Of a DNA stretch of 64,000 nt, positions 48,351-58,869 are shown one piece after another. The stretch covers positions 62,001 to 126,000 of the forward strand of contig CP150589.1 of the NCBI GenBank assembly GCA_049487715.1, read 5' to 3'. Within the stretch, counting starts at the first letter, position 1; each line of letters begins with the position of its first letter. The DNA is from Pycnococcus provasolii. Taxonomy: Eukaryota; Chlorophyta; Pseudoscourfieldiophyceae; Pseudoscourfieldiales. The translations under genes were made by a program, and so were the position numbers. The notes under the pieces were generated by a model. That model was not told the origin of the DNA. It did not search any database and saw nothing but the letters and a program-made list of their open reading frames with translations.

Positions 48351-51086
48351 TCACTTTGTGCGGGCTGTACGCCTTCGTGGCGGACTTCCGTCGCCACCAT
48401 CAGAGTCGCTCACCTTGCTGGTTCCACCAGTCTTGCCTTTTCGAGCCTTGCCAATCGCAAGGAGCAGCAGAGGCGGGGCACAACTCGGCGATCCGTTGTT
48501 ACGATCACAGTCCTGGCAGAAGGACAATAATACGGTATCCACTGCCATCTCATACACCGCGAGAAATTGGCTTGCAATAACGTATGCCGCAAGACACGAA
48601 AGCAGCACAGGAACAAGCGGGCTCTTCAAATACGTTTCCGGGTACTTCACAGGCTCCGTGTACACATCCTGATCTGCCATCGAGAGCGCACAACATGCGC
48701 ACGCCGCGACGACGATCAGCCTACCAATGGCAATAAGCCCGTCTCCCGCAAAGTTTACAGCCGCGAGAGTCACCGCATTCGTGATGATGAGTTTCACCGC
48801 GGTGCCCGCCGCCGAACAGTATCCCACGCCTTCCACTGCCACGATGATGTACGCGTTTCTATTGATGAATTTCAGAATGCATTCGAGGTACGCCATCAAG
48901 CACTTCACGCATGACATGCAATAGCGAAGGATGAAGTTGCCCTCCTGCATGTCCTTCGTTTTGCGGTCGATGTACTCGAGCATTATTCGAAAGAACTGTA
49001 CACAGGCAACGATGAAAGAGCCGAGCGCGATGGAGCCAAGGTGATAACGCACGCATCGGTACATGGACTCAATTAGCGGACGACGCGGCATATTAGCCGC
49101 TTCACCCGAACTCCAGTAGAACGAGCTCAGCGCACCGGCGAGGGTGACGTACGTGACACCCGCAAGGAACTGCGTCGTCCAGAGCAAGCCGAACAGATTG
49201 TACATAGCCATGTACTGCAGATCCTTGTCCCACGTGTAACCGTAGTAACATGACGGATCCTCCGCGCACGTTGTGGCATTGAAGGTCGTCCTGTTGTCGA
49301 ATTCGTAGTAGTAGTGCGTCAGCCTCACAGGTTCAGCGATCATGTCGTACACGTAGGTGGTGTTGCCCACCACAGATGTTCCATTCCTTCCGGGTGGCGG
49401 CACGTCGTCGCGTGTTTCCACGAGCTTGCCGGCGGAGAACAGGTAGCCCGACACGACGACCCAGTATACGACGAGGCCGACGTACAGGACGAAGGGAATG
49501 AGCGGGTACAGAAGGACGTTCGGCATCGCCGCAATGGCCTGCGCTGCCACCTTCAACGTGGCGATGGCGACGCGTATTCTCGACGCGAGCACGAGCGTGA
49601 ATAGCAAGACGACGGCGGCGATTCCTCCGGTAGCGTACGTGAGATACTCAAATGTCTGCCGATCTTCCTCCTGCGGGTCAAATCCTTCCTCGGTATTTGC
49701 GAACGAGTTGCCCACCTGCATCGCCTTGTCAGGAAGCATGCCAGCCTTTGCCGCGCAGAGCGTGGCAACGCCGCCGAGCGTGACGTTGATCAAAATGAGC
49801 GTGCCCCAGATAATCACGCCGGCGCAGAAACGCATCAGCGTCATCCAAACAACGCTGAAGACCACTCCGCCGATAATTCCGGTGACGATGATGATGTTCA
49901 CACCGCGCGAGGCATCCGCGGCATATTCCTGCAGTCGATCTAGTTTCTTGATTGCTGCGCGCAGCCTGTCGAGGTAAGCATTCACGTCGATGTCGGAGAT
50001 GGAATTCACGGCGGAGGTGGCGGTTGTAGTGGTGGCGGTGGCGATCGACTCATTCGCGGCGGCGGCGGCGGCGGCGGCGGTGGTGGTGGTAGTGGTGATG
50101 GCGGACGTTGTGCCAGCCGCGACGTCAATGACGCTACCTGTTTGAAGCAGCCGTCTTCTTGCTGTGGTGTTTGTCGTCGCTGCTGCTGCCGCCGTTGTCG
50201 TCGTCGCCTTGCTGCACGGGAAGCACACTCCGGACTTGCAGCCTCCGCACTGCGCATTGCGGTCGAGTTCCTTGCACGGCTTTGTCGCGCAATCCGCATC
50301 GCACTTCGTGGTATCGAAATCTGCGGTCCAATACTTCAAGTCATCGCATGTCGACGCGGCGGCGGCTGGCGAGCTGGCAATCCTGCGCACGTCAGGTACG
50401 CACTTGTTCAGGACGTCGACGGTCGGCGAGAGCACTGGGTAGCACGGTCCCTGTCCAGGCACGTGGCTGAGGTACTGCCACGCGACTCCGCAGCTGTATC
50501 CCACCTTGGCGGTTGCTGCCTGCACGTACTTCTCGATGGACTTCGGGATGTCGGTTGGGCACTTGTCCGCCGTCCTCAGGCTGTCGAAGTAGTCCGTTCT
50601 CCACAGCGCCTCTGAGTTGGTTCCCCACATGTCTTTGCGCACTTCTGGCAGGTGGTTGTACATGTTCGAGATTCGATAGTACGGGCAGACGTGCAGTTTG
50701 CTTGACATGCAGTCCGCGTGTTTCAGCTTCGTCGGCGTGCAGTACTCGTCTTTGCCTGGGCACGTTTCGAGGCAGACTCGTTTCGCCCTGAGCAGGCTTG
50801 AGACGTCCGTGGATACGACGTCCGTGGGGTCGACGAAGTACAGTTTCTTGCGTTTCGTGAAGTCCGGTCCTTTGTGTGCGTTCCAGTTGTTTGTGGATCC
50901 GCACGTGTTTCCGTAGCTGTCCACCCCGTACACGAGTCGGTCCATCCGTCCTCGTTCGAACGCCGCGGATGCGACAAAGAGCATGCCTGCCCAGAAGAAC
51001 AGAAAGCACACCAGGAAGAGAAGGTCGCGGCACTTGCGATTGTGATTACTCACCACCGAGCCAACACTCCCAGCCGACTCCGCCAT
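48351..51086 (-). CDS. choline transporter-like protein (SLC44/CTL family), long form
   Basis: 911 residues, single exon. After a short cytosolic N terminus comes TM1 (LLFLVCFLFFWAGMLFVASAAF), then the CTL hallmark GVDSYGNTCG. The large first extracellular loop is Cys-rich (CLETCPGKDEYC, CGGCKSGVCFPC) and has an inserted Thr/Ala-rich tract (~295-360) absent from typical ~650-700-residue CTLs. About nine membrane spans follow, with the family core FYWSSGEAANMPRRPLIESM through RYHLGSIALGSFIVACVQF and CMSCVKCLMAYLECILKFINRNAY. The last block is diagnostic of CTL1/CTL2. Choline transport is inferred. Ends in a basic Gly/Asp tail. Confidence 0.92.
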   Translation of the reverse strand: MAESAGSVGSVVSNHNRKCRDLLFLVCFLFFWAGMLFVASAAFERGRMDRLVYGVDSYGNTCGSTNNWNAHKGPDFTKRKKLYFVDPTDVVSTDVSSLLRAKRVCLETCPGKDEYCTPTKLKHADCMSSKLHVCPYYRISNMYNHLPEVRKDMWGTNSEALWRTDYFDSLRTADKCPTDIPKSIEKYVQAATAKVGYSCGVAWQYLSHVPGQGPCYPVLSPTVDVLNKCVPDVRRIASSPAAAASTCDDLKYWTADFDTTKCDADCATKPCKELDRNAQCGGCKSGVCFPCSKATTTTAAAAATTNTTARRRLLQTGSVIDVAAGTTSAITTTTTTAAAAAAAANESIATATTTTATSAVNSISDIDVNAYLDRLRAAIKKLDRLQEYAADASRGVNIIIVTGIIGGVVFSVVWMTLMRFCAGVIIWGTLILINVTLGGVATLCAAKAGMLPDKAMQVGNSFANTEEGFDPQEEDRQTFEYLTYATGGIAAVVLLFTLVLASRIRVAIATLKVAAQAIAAMPNVLLYPLIPFVLYVGLVVYWVVVSGYLFSAGKLVETRDDVPPPGRNGTSVVGNTTYVYDMIAEPVRLTHYYYEFDNRTTFNATTCAEDPSCYYGYTWDKDLQYMAMYNLFGLLWTTQFLAGVTYVTLAGALSSFYWSSGEAANMPRRPLIESMYRCVRYHLGSIALGSFIVACVQFFRIMLEYIDRKTKDMQEGNFILRYCMSCVKCLMAYLECILKFINRNAYIIVAVEGVGYCSAAGTAVKLIITNAVTLAAVNFAGDGLIAIGRLIVVAACACCALSMADQDVYTEPVKYPETYLKSPLVPVLLSCLAAYVIASQFLAVYEMAVDTVLLSFCQDCDRNNGSPSCAPPLLLLAIGKARKGKTGGTSKVSDSDGGDGSPPRRRTARTK

Positions 51087-52552
51087 TCTTCCAAGAATTC
51101 TTTCAAGTAGTGCGGTCCGAGAACGGCCGAGGCAATGGATCCCCTGGGGGGAAGGGTACTTTGACCAGGCAGTCAGTCAACGCTGGTTGACCAGTCAGTC
51201 CGCCAAAGGGGTTAAGGTGGCCAGTGCAAGGCCGGTGCAGTATATTATGTTATGTAATGGACTGCAAGGCGGCGGGCGGCCTTTATTAGACCTTTAGTAG
51301 CAACTTTGCAAGGTGGCCGGTTTTGCAAGGCCGTTGTTCGAGATGGTCAGTCTTGCAAGTTCTTTGTGCAAGGTGGTCAGTCTTGCAAGTCCGTTGTGCA
51401 AGTCCGTTGTGCAAGGTTTATACTGGTATTGCAAGGTGGCCAGGCAAGTCCTTTTGTGCAAGGTGGATTGCAAGGCCGTTGTGCAAGGTGGTCAGGCATC
51501 CACTACATAGACTATGTATGTACCACGGGTAGTATCTTACTACTTACCCGTGCTGTTGCTTCACCGAGTTCCCCCGACTGCCCGACGACCCTTGTTCCAG
51601 GGGTGAACTCTCGTTCTCCTTTCCCTCTTATGGGAATATGGGGGGGTACATACCATGATCCGGGTTAATAAACCGGCCATACAGTAGGCCAAAACCCAAG
51701 TGTACGTAGTTCTTAAGTTCGTCTCGGTTAAGCCGGACCTAGTATAATATGCCCTTGGCCGGCCTAACCCCGGGGCCTGCTTGCCCGACAGAAAAAAGGC
51801 ACAAACAAAACATGAAACAAAACCTTAGGTGGTGGGAGGTAAGAATACGGGTCGTCCTGCTTATGCGATGTGTGTTCCGCCGACCAAAGTGATGGCTTAT
51901 GTGTCACTTATGTGTTCCTCCAATAAGCTTTCTGGATTCTCCGCTCGAGCCGCTCTCGCTCGAGTTTGAGTCTGTGTGTGAATGAGATATTTAGTTTGGT
52001 TTGTTTCGCCATGTTTCTTCCTAGACTCTGTGAAGTGGACATCAAGTGTCCCCCCGTGCCCTTGAAGTGACCCCAAGTAAGTGACCCTCAATCAAGTGAC
52101 CCCAAGTAAGTGACCCCCAAGTGACCCCCAACCAACCGCGTTATTGCTCTCTTCTTCTGCTCTCGAGCTTCTTCTTCTCTCTGCTCCTATTATATACTCA
52201 CAGACAGTACAGTGCGGCTTTTTCGCCCTCCTCTTCATTATTCGCTCCCACCCCTCCTTCATTCCTCAAGCCGACCTCGTCATTCCTAGCTGAGCCGAGT
52301 GAGTGTCGAGTGAGTGAGTGACTTACTGGTGAGTGAGTCCGTTCATCTTACCTTACCGATACGTCGTGTCGTGGTACCACCTCTCTTTCTTTCTTTCTTT
52401 CTTAGTACTGCTGGCCAGCCGTTCTCGTGCACCGTCTGCAACAACGTACGTTCGTTTCTTAGACATCTTCTTCTAAGAAGAGAGAGAGTGTGCGTGCTAG
52501 ATATTAATCGAAGAAAACAAAAATTCCACCTCCGAGCATTTCACTTCATCAC
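51087..52552. other. intergenic region with two minisatellites
   Basis: It has the GCAAGGTGGTCAG-type minisatellite at 51300-51500 and an AAGTGACCCC short tandem array at ~52060-52130. CTTTCTTTCTTT lies at ~52385. No gene is seen before the TSP1 gene. Confidence 0.55.
51300..51500. repeat. composite minisatellite of GCAAG-headed units
   Basis: Irregular tandem alternation of GCAAGGTGGTCAGTCTT and GCAAGTCCGTTGT type units, with some variants fused. It lies between two divergent surface or membrane protein genes. Confidence 0.75.
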
Positions 52553-55227
52553 ATGATGTTCAGGCGGCTAAGTGTTCTGCTTGTGTTCACGTTCCTCCAA
52601 GTTTGGCTTTTTTTCAGTTTGGCTCAGGCCAAATCTTGCGATGGAGCGAAAAAGAATGAAGACGCCATCAACTGTGTTTATAAGGACAAGTGGGGTGTCA
52701 AAGTAGCAACGCAAAAATCAATCATGTCGTCGAGTGGTTGTGGTATGTTTGGAGCCTATGCGTGCTATGAGTGCTGCGAGGCGGATATTTGCATTGGCCG
52801 GTCGAACGCTGACGGAAGCGACAAAGAATGTCCTGGTTCCTTCAGCTGGAACAGCCGAGGCATACCGACGTGCAAACAATACGGACTCACGTATGAATAC
52901 TGCGCACCTGCTGAAAAGTTCTGCGACATTGTAAGTGGCTGCAAATCCAGGATCGCTTGGTTCGAAACAGTGGGAGCGAAAGACCCGTGCAATCCCGTCG
53001 AGTGTCGGGAAGAGTCGATTCAGAGTAATGTCGCGAACATGCTCAATCCGGAGATTCCGCATAAAGAGGGAATCGGATATCGCGTTGTTGACGACAGCAA
53101 GTGCCCTGGTACTAAGCCGGCATCAAAGTCTGGTTACAACAAGCAGTTGTGCGAAGAACAACAATCGAAGAAGACAGTTGGCTCATGTACGTCCCACTCG
53201 GACTGCTCGAGTGACACATGTGCGTGTGACGTTCCTGACTGCTCCACACGCTCCTGCTGCAAGGCGACGCCGTCGTACAATTACGGCGACAACTGCTGGC
53301 ACTGTAACAGCGGGGATGGAGAGTGCAGCACGTGCAATGACGGCTACGAGAAGGCTGTTAAATCTCACGTGTCCAGCCACTGCGTTCCGGTCACTACGTA
53401 CCCACCGTCGTACACGTACTCGTACTCCACAGGCTCATGGGGGTCGTGCTCGGCGTCTTGCGGAGGAGGCACGCAGACGCGCTCGGTGACTTGCAAACGC
53501 TCGGACGGCCAGAGTGCAAATTTTGCCTCGACCTGCTCCGGCTCAAAGCCGTCGACAACGCAGTCGTGCAACACGCAGACTTGTGCTTTGGATACGATCA
53601 ACGTCGCGACGTTTGATCAGCTCGTGGATGCCATTCACGACAAGAACAGCGGGCCGAGCACCTTGCGTATCACAAACCACATTGTCTGGCCGACGGATGG
53701 ATCTGTGCCCCAATATGGAATCAAACTCAGATACCCCGTGCGTATTGTGGGCGCGTGCTCGTCGACTTCTTCGCTGGTGGCATCCGGCACGGTGGCTGCC
53801 GGGACGTGTGTGCTGGATGCGAAGGAGATGGGCCGGCACTTCTATGTGACGACGACTCAGTACAGTACGGCCGAGGTAGTGTTCGAGAAACTCGCTCTGG
53901 TGAACGGCAAGCACAATCCTTCATCAGGGTGGACCAGTCATGGAGGTGCTGTCCTTGCCGAATATGCGGGTGCGACTCGCTTCGAGGATGTGATCTTCAA
54001 GGACAACACGGTTCGAGATGAAGGAGGGGCGGTGTATGCAACTAGGAGTGGCAAGGCGACATTCACTTCGTGCCGCTTCCTGGGAAACAAGGCGGAAGGC
54101 CCGCCCACGGGTTCATTTCGGGTTCCGGTACGTTCCTCCCCCCATTCCCCCTCAATCTCATAAATTCTGCCTTAATTCGCTACTTGATCTCTCGTGGGCC
54201 CTCCACCACCGTCTGCCAATTTGTGTTTCGGACAAACTACAGACTGCGGTTCGGTACACGCATTTTGTCTGCGATGATGTGTGTTGATGCGTGCGATATG
54301 CCTACATGACTGGTAGCAGTGTATGCAGACGACGCCGTTCGCGCTGTGTCGCTATTATATCTTTGCTTGCCTTGTTTTGCCGGAACGACTGAGATATACA
54401 TCACTAACGCAACGACACTTCCCACCCTCCCTTTCACGCACTTACTTGCACACTGACTTACGCTACGTACGTTTCCACTCGACGACGCATGCTGATATCT
54501 TCCGTCGTTCCGAACTACAGCAAGGAGGTGCTGTTTCCACGGACGATACCGCGTCGAGATTTAATTCGTGCACGTTTAACGGCAACGTAGCGGTGCGTCT
54601 TTGTCTTACAAATATTCGGTTGCTCGTGCGAACACGCACGCACCTCCATACTTACCGGACGCGTATCATCTTGGCGATGGTTGGAGAGGAGGAACAACCA
54701 CATGCTGACATACATACAACAACAACGACACTCACTAATTAATAACAACGACTCGCCCACACACCCCTACACACACACGCCACACTACCTGATTGGCTGA
54801 TACCCGTAAAACATCACAGAATCAAGGAGGCGCGGTTTACCTTGACTATTCCTCGTCGATATTCTCAACGTGCACGTTTCAGGCCAATCGGGCATTGGAC
54901 GGGGCAGACTATGGGCACAATGCGTATGCCAATGGTGGCTCATTCATTACTGACTCCGCCTACACCACCTCCTTCGTCCAATGCACTTTCCTCGATTACC
55001 GCGACGATCCTAATAATGGTGTGAGGAACAATGAAAACAATTACCAGCCCACGGCGATTTTTATGGGGGGATTTGAGTTTTTCTCACCGTCCCCACCTCC
55101 GATTACTCCGGTTACAACAGTCGGAGCTAAGACATCTACAACAGTCGGAGCTAAGACATCATGGGCTTGGCAGCACACTTTTCTTGGTGCGCTATTTGCC
55201 GTAGCTGCATTCGCGGTCGTGGGTTAA
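52553..55227 (+). CDS. secreted TSP1 plus beta-helix repeat protein, probably GPI-anchored, three exons
   Basis: Exons 52553-54127, 54521-54592 and 54820-55227 (all phase 0; donors GTACGT and GTGCGT, acceptors CAG) give 684 residues. A signal peptide (MMFRRLSVLLVFTFLQVWLFFSLAQA) starts it. Residues ~27-290 are Cys-rich. A thrombospondin type-1 repeat lies at ~294-344 (SWGSCSASCGGGTQTRSVTC). From ~348 a parallel beta-helix-like region holds polymorphic-outer-membrane-type units GGAVxxxxxxxxxFxxCxF, one in exon 1, one as exon 2 and one in exon 3. The C terminus is a Thr/Pro/Ser spacer and a hydrophobic tail without charged end, typical of a GPI signal. Cell-surface adhesion is a likely role. 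Confidence 0.78.
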
Positions 55228-56180
55228 TAATACTACAAGAAGAATGGGTACCGCGGAACAATCACTACTCATCATTTTTTGATGATGGTAGTTTGGGACG
55301 GAGCAACAATCACTTCTCACTTTCGTTTTTATTTTCGTTTTTTATTTTTCGGTTTCTGGGTTTTAGTTTTTGGTTTACGATTGACGGTTCGCAAACGAAA
55401 GTTTCAACGCCGAACTAATTTTAATCGCCCGTGAAGTTTTTGCGTTGGTAAATCAAAGTCCCAGTCGCAACAATCGTGGTTCATATCGTTTTCGAGTAAC
55501 TTTTTGTCATTATTGTCAAACGTGTCTTCGTTGCCCCATACATACGAAATCGCGCTGTGTGTGTCGTAGTTCACTTATTACACCCACACTTGTTACACCT
55601 AGTGCAAGGGCAGGTATCAGATCCCATCGACGATCCTGACCCACACCTGTTGCGAACGACGTCAGCCGTCGTGGGAGCTGGCGCGGGAGCTGGCACGGGG
55701 GCATGATAGTAGTTGTGCCACGCATTGTTCCATCCACCCCATCCCCAATACAGGCACTACGACAACCTTACAGTATTTATTTCGCACACTCTCAAGGCAC
55801 TTTCCAAAAAAAGTGGACCAAACGTCCCGTTCCAAAGTCAAGTCACGTGATACGAATCGGATCACGTGACTCGAGCCTAGCCGCGGGAAGATGGTTTTTC
55901 CGCGAGAACATGGAGCGACAGGTGTAAAATTATTTACTTCTACCTTCCTACTGGACAACTCTAATATTGGCCAAATGGACACCAAGGACCACTGGTCAGT
56001 ACTGGGTCACTACTCAACTCAACTTATTTTAACAACCACCTTTTATTAATCGACGTTCCACGGACTCCTGGTGAGTGGTGACGACGGACTCCTCGACGGA
56101 CTCCTGGTGTAGTGCAGCTGGCTGTCTTGAGGTACCACATATCCGTTGTACGCGAGCATCCAATCAGTGGGTACTAACAT
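55228..56180. other. intergenic region, no gene seen
   Basis: AT-rich sequence directly after the stop (TTTCGTTTTTTATTTTTCGG). It contains an isolated palindromic double G-box at 55841-55871. No coding signal is convincing. Confidence 0.5.
55841..55871. promoter_or_regulatory. inverted pair of G-box (CACGTG) sites
   Basis: AGTCACGTGAT and its perfect complement ATCACGTGACT are separated by 9 bp, forming an 11-bp-arm palindrome. CACGTG cores bind bZIP or bHLH factors in green plants. No start codon lies close by. Confidence 0.5.
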
Positions 56181-57246
56181 ACTCGGGACAGAACATCCCA
56201 GAACGGTGTTGGTCAGGGTGCGCGCAGCGCACCTTCTCTCAAGGTCAGAGGCGGCCAACACCATTCACGACCAACACCGTTCTGAGGGGAAGGAGCAGGG
56301 GCCGACCGCGGAGCGTGCGAGGCTGTCCTGCGCACGGGGGGTGGGTTATCCCAAACTTCTTCTTCTTCTTGTGACAAGATTGACTGGTGCAACGCCGGGA
56401 ACCGAACCGACTTCACGAATTTCACTCGGTCGTCCTCTTCGTTGTCCTCTTCGTTGTCCTCTTCGTTGAACCGCGGCAGAAGGTTCCCGTTGCCGTCACT
56501 GTACTCGAAACCGTCGCCCTTGGTCAGCAGATCACGCGCCGCCCGACGGCGCTTGCCGTCTCCACTCTTGTGAGGAAAGCCCCTGCCGCCGTCCGCCGCT
56601 CGCAGCCCAGCGGCCAGCAGCGCGTCCGGAGCGAGCCCACGGACGGCCTCCGCCACCGTGTTCTCGTCAAGCAAGGCGTCGTCCGACATCATGGACAGTA
56701 CCTTGGACTTGCCCGACGCCCGAATGCGCTGCAGCAGGGCGGGCGTGTCGGGCGACGACTGCGCCGGCGTGTCCACCATCACCCGCACGCCGTAGAAGTC
56801 GATCTCCCGCGGTAACGTCGGCTGCGGAGTCGCCTGGGGGGGCCGCTTCGCTGGCGTCGGCGGCCGTGCGCGCACACCCTCCAGCTTGCCCTCTGCTGCC
56901 GCGAGCGCACGGTCGAAGCGCTGCACATCACCCAGGAAGGCGCGCGCCTTCGTCTTCACGGCGGCCGCCGTGGTGGTTTTGTCCGCTAGATCTCGGGCGC
57001 GGGTGAGCGTGGCGTCCTGCTCCGTCTCCGCGCTCGCCGGCGGCACGTCCTGTCGGAACGCGTCGACGCGCGTGGCCAAGGCGGCTTTGATCTTGTCGAT
57101 CTCGGCCTCCGCCTTGGTCACAGCGTCGTCGAAACGCGCTTGTTTGCTCGGGCTTATGGCGGTTGCCATTGCCGAGTTCCCGCGCAGCTCCGAGTGATGG
57201 GCGAGGAGGGGGGGTCGGGTGCAAGGCGGGACAAACCCTTGCCGAC
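56181..57246 (-). mobile_element. putative mobile element carrying a 318-aa ORF
   Basis: Both ends of this segment recur at 26631-26866 in a copy lacking nearly all of the interior. The shared blocks cover the sequence just before the ORF's ATG and its last ~14 codons with the 3' flank. The boundaries in the two copies are sharp: GTCGGCAAGGG on one side and TCCCGAGT on the other. No inverted termini or target-site duplication were found. Confidence 0.65.
56213..57169 (-). CDS. 318-aa hypothetical protein, element-associated
   Basis: 318 residues from ATG 57169. The N-terminal ~110 residues form a charged alpha-helical, coiled-coil-like region (QARFDDAVTKAEAEIDKIKA). A Pro-rich link leads to REIDFYGVRVMVDTP, then a helical block and a Lys/Arg patch (GKRRRAARDL). 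A 12-bp tandem repeat encodes EEDNEEDNEEDD. The last residues lie in the repeat shared with the copy at 26.8 kb. No polymerase, nuclease or transposase motif is seen. A gag-like or DNA-binding role would be a guess. Confidence 0.5.
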   Translation of the reverse strand: MATAISPSKQARFDDAVTKAEAEIDKIKAALATRVDAFRQDVPPASAETEQDATLTRARDLADKTTTAAAVKTKARAFLGDVQRFDRALAAAEGKLEGVRARPPTPAKRPPQATPQPTLPREIDFYGVRVMVDTPAQSSPDTPALLQRIRASGKSKVLSMMSDDALLDENTVAEAVRGLAPDALLAAGLRAADGGRGFPHKSGDGKRRRAARDLLTKGDGFEYSDGNGNLLPRFNEEDNEEDNEEDDRVKFVKSVRFPALHQSILSQEEEEVWDNPPPVRRTASHAPRSAPAPSPQNGVGREWCWPPLTLREGALRAP

Positions 57247-57724
57247 CCTGTGCTACGCGGGAGCGCGGAAGGGCGGGAACCCCGTCTTTCGTTGCCCCAA
57301 GTAACCCCCAAATAGTCCGTTTTACTAGACTATTTGGAGCATATAATAAAGGGTTCCAAGAAGAAGGCCAAGGCGATTCTGACCAGGCACCTCCCCCACC
57401 ACCACCACCGGATTGACCGAGTGAGTCAAGGAAATTACAGTAGTCTAGGAAAAGAAGGCCGTTGACGTTGACTCGAAGGCTTAAGGCGTTGACTCGTCGA
57501 GTACAGTAGTGGTTTTGTATTGGAGGGGGAGTGCGTTGCGTGCGGGTCAACTCCCCGTCCCCTTTTGGTCCCGGCCCCGTTGTGAGGAGGCCGGCCGTTG
57601 TGGAGGCCGGCCCTGTTGTTGTGCAAGAACGCAAGTTAAGGTTACAAGGGAAGTCGTCCACTTGTAAGTGGATTCCGTGGCGACGAAGGCGGCGCCAGTT
57701 GTTGTACTACGGTCCGTGATATTG
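57170..57724. promoter_or_regulatory. divergent intergenic region
   Basis: The spacer between the 318-aa ORF and the acidic repeat protein. A (CCACCA)n tract lies near 57400 and GGCCGGCC motifs near 57590-57612. No gene is seen. Confidence 0.4.
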
Positions 57725-58281
57725 ATGTCGTCCTCCCCCCCCGGGGATATTACCTCGGAGCTTGAGGCGCTTCACCTTCTGTTGGCGGGTAACGATCCGC
57801 GTGCTCATCATCAACAACCTTCTTCTTCTACCCTCTCTAAGAGGAGGAATGATGAGGACAGCAGTTCGTCGGAGTCAGCCGTGTCGTCCATCATGGAGGA
57901 TGAGGTGGGGGAAGGGGAAGATGAGGTTGAAGACGCCTTACATGCGACGAACCAACTGCACGCCCTCTTAGCGGGAAACGACAATGTCGTCGTGGCAACG
58001 GGAAGAAAAAAGTTGGACGGACAAGCAGCAGCGTCCACATCCATCGACGACGAAGTGGAAGACGCCGTGGATGCGACGGAGGAACTTCACAGGATGCTCG
58101 CACGAAACGCACCCGTGAGGAGACCTGGCGCGTTTGCAAGACAACACGAAGAAAGCGACAACTCGAGCGTTGAAGAAGTGCCTGACGACAGCGACGAAAT
58201 GCCAGCAAGCATGCAGGCTGCTCAACCAAAAGCTCGAAGCCCACAGACGTCTGGAGGGTTCATCGAGGAAAGCGTCGACGT

Positions 58282-58312
<31 letters not shown>

Positions 58313-58810
58313 GCGACAACAACGTCCACACCCTTTCGCCCAACGCCGCCTCGATCCAACCTCAGGCAGCAAAGCTCGCCGAGGGACACGTCTGCGACTC
58401 TTGCACCTACTGGAGCACGAAACATGAGCGTGCAAGTAGGCACGCAGAACGACGTGGGAATGCAGGTGGACTATGACGCCTCCACCGGACTACTCTACGA
58501 CGTCAGCTACGCAAGGGTCGCACACGCGCCTGTCGTCGCCACGAGCAGTGCCTCGTTTACCACGCGCACAAATCATGCTCTCCCTCATGCGGCTATGGTG
58601 CCAATGGGCAATGCCATCCCATCCGCCGCGCTCGTTGACGCACTAGCCGAAACGTACCACGCCGCTGCCACCATGCTCCGCGGCGGATTTGACCGAGCTC
58701 TCGCCACCTCGATTGCAACGGAGGCTACGGGCGCACTTGCGCGACTGCGCCAGGCGAAGGCGCGTGCCGAACGCCTGCGAACTCCATTAAGGCTGGCGGC
58801 TGTCAGGTGA
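57725..58810 (+). CDS. acidic hypothetical protein with LHxLLAGND repeats
   Basis: 361 residues from ATG 57725. Three spaced copies of a short helix motif occur: EALHLLLAGND (~15), NQLHALLAGND (~78) and EELHRMLARNA (~119), separated by Ser/Glu/Asp-rich linkers. A poly-Asp tract (~185-197) follows. The C-terminal ~130 residues hold MSVQVGTQNDVGMQVDYD and an Ala-rich helix with a basic end. It may be a disordered scaffold with peptide motifs. No family was recognised. The stop is 59 bp from the convergent PreP gene. Confidence 0.55.
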
Positions 58811-58869
58811 ACGTTTTATTTCATGCATAAAATTTTGATTTTTTTTTATTTACTTGAGAAGGGTCGCAC

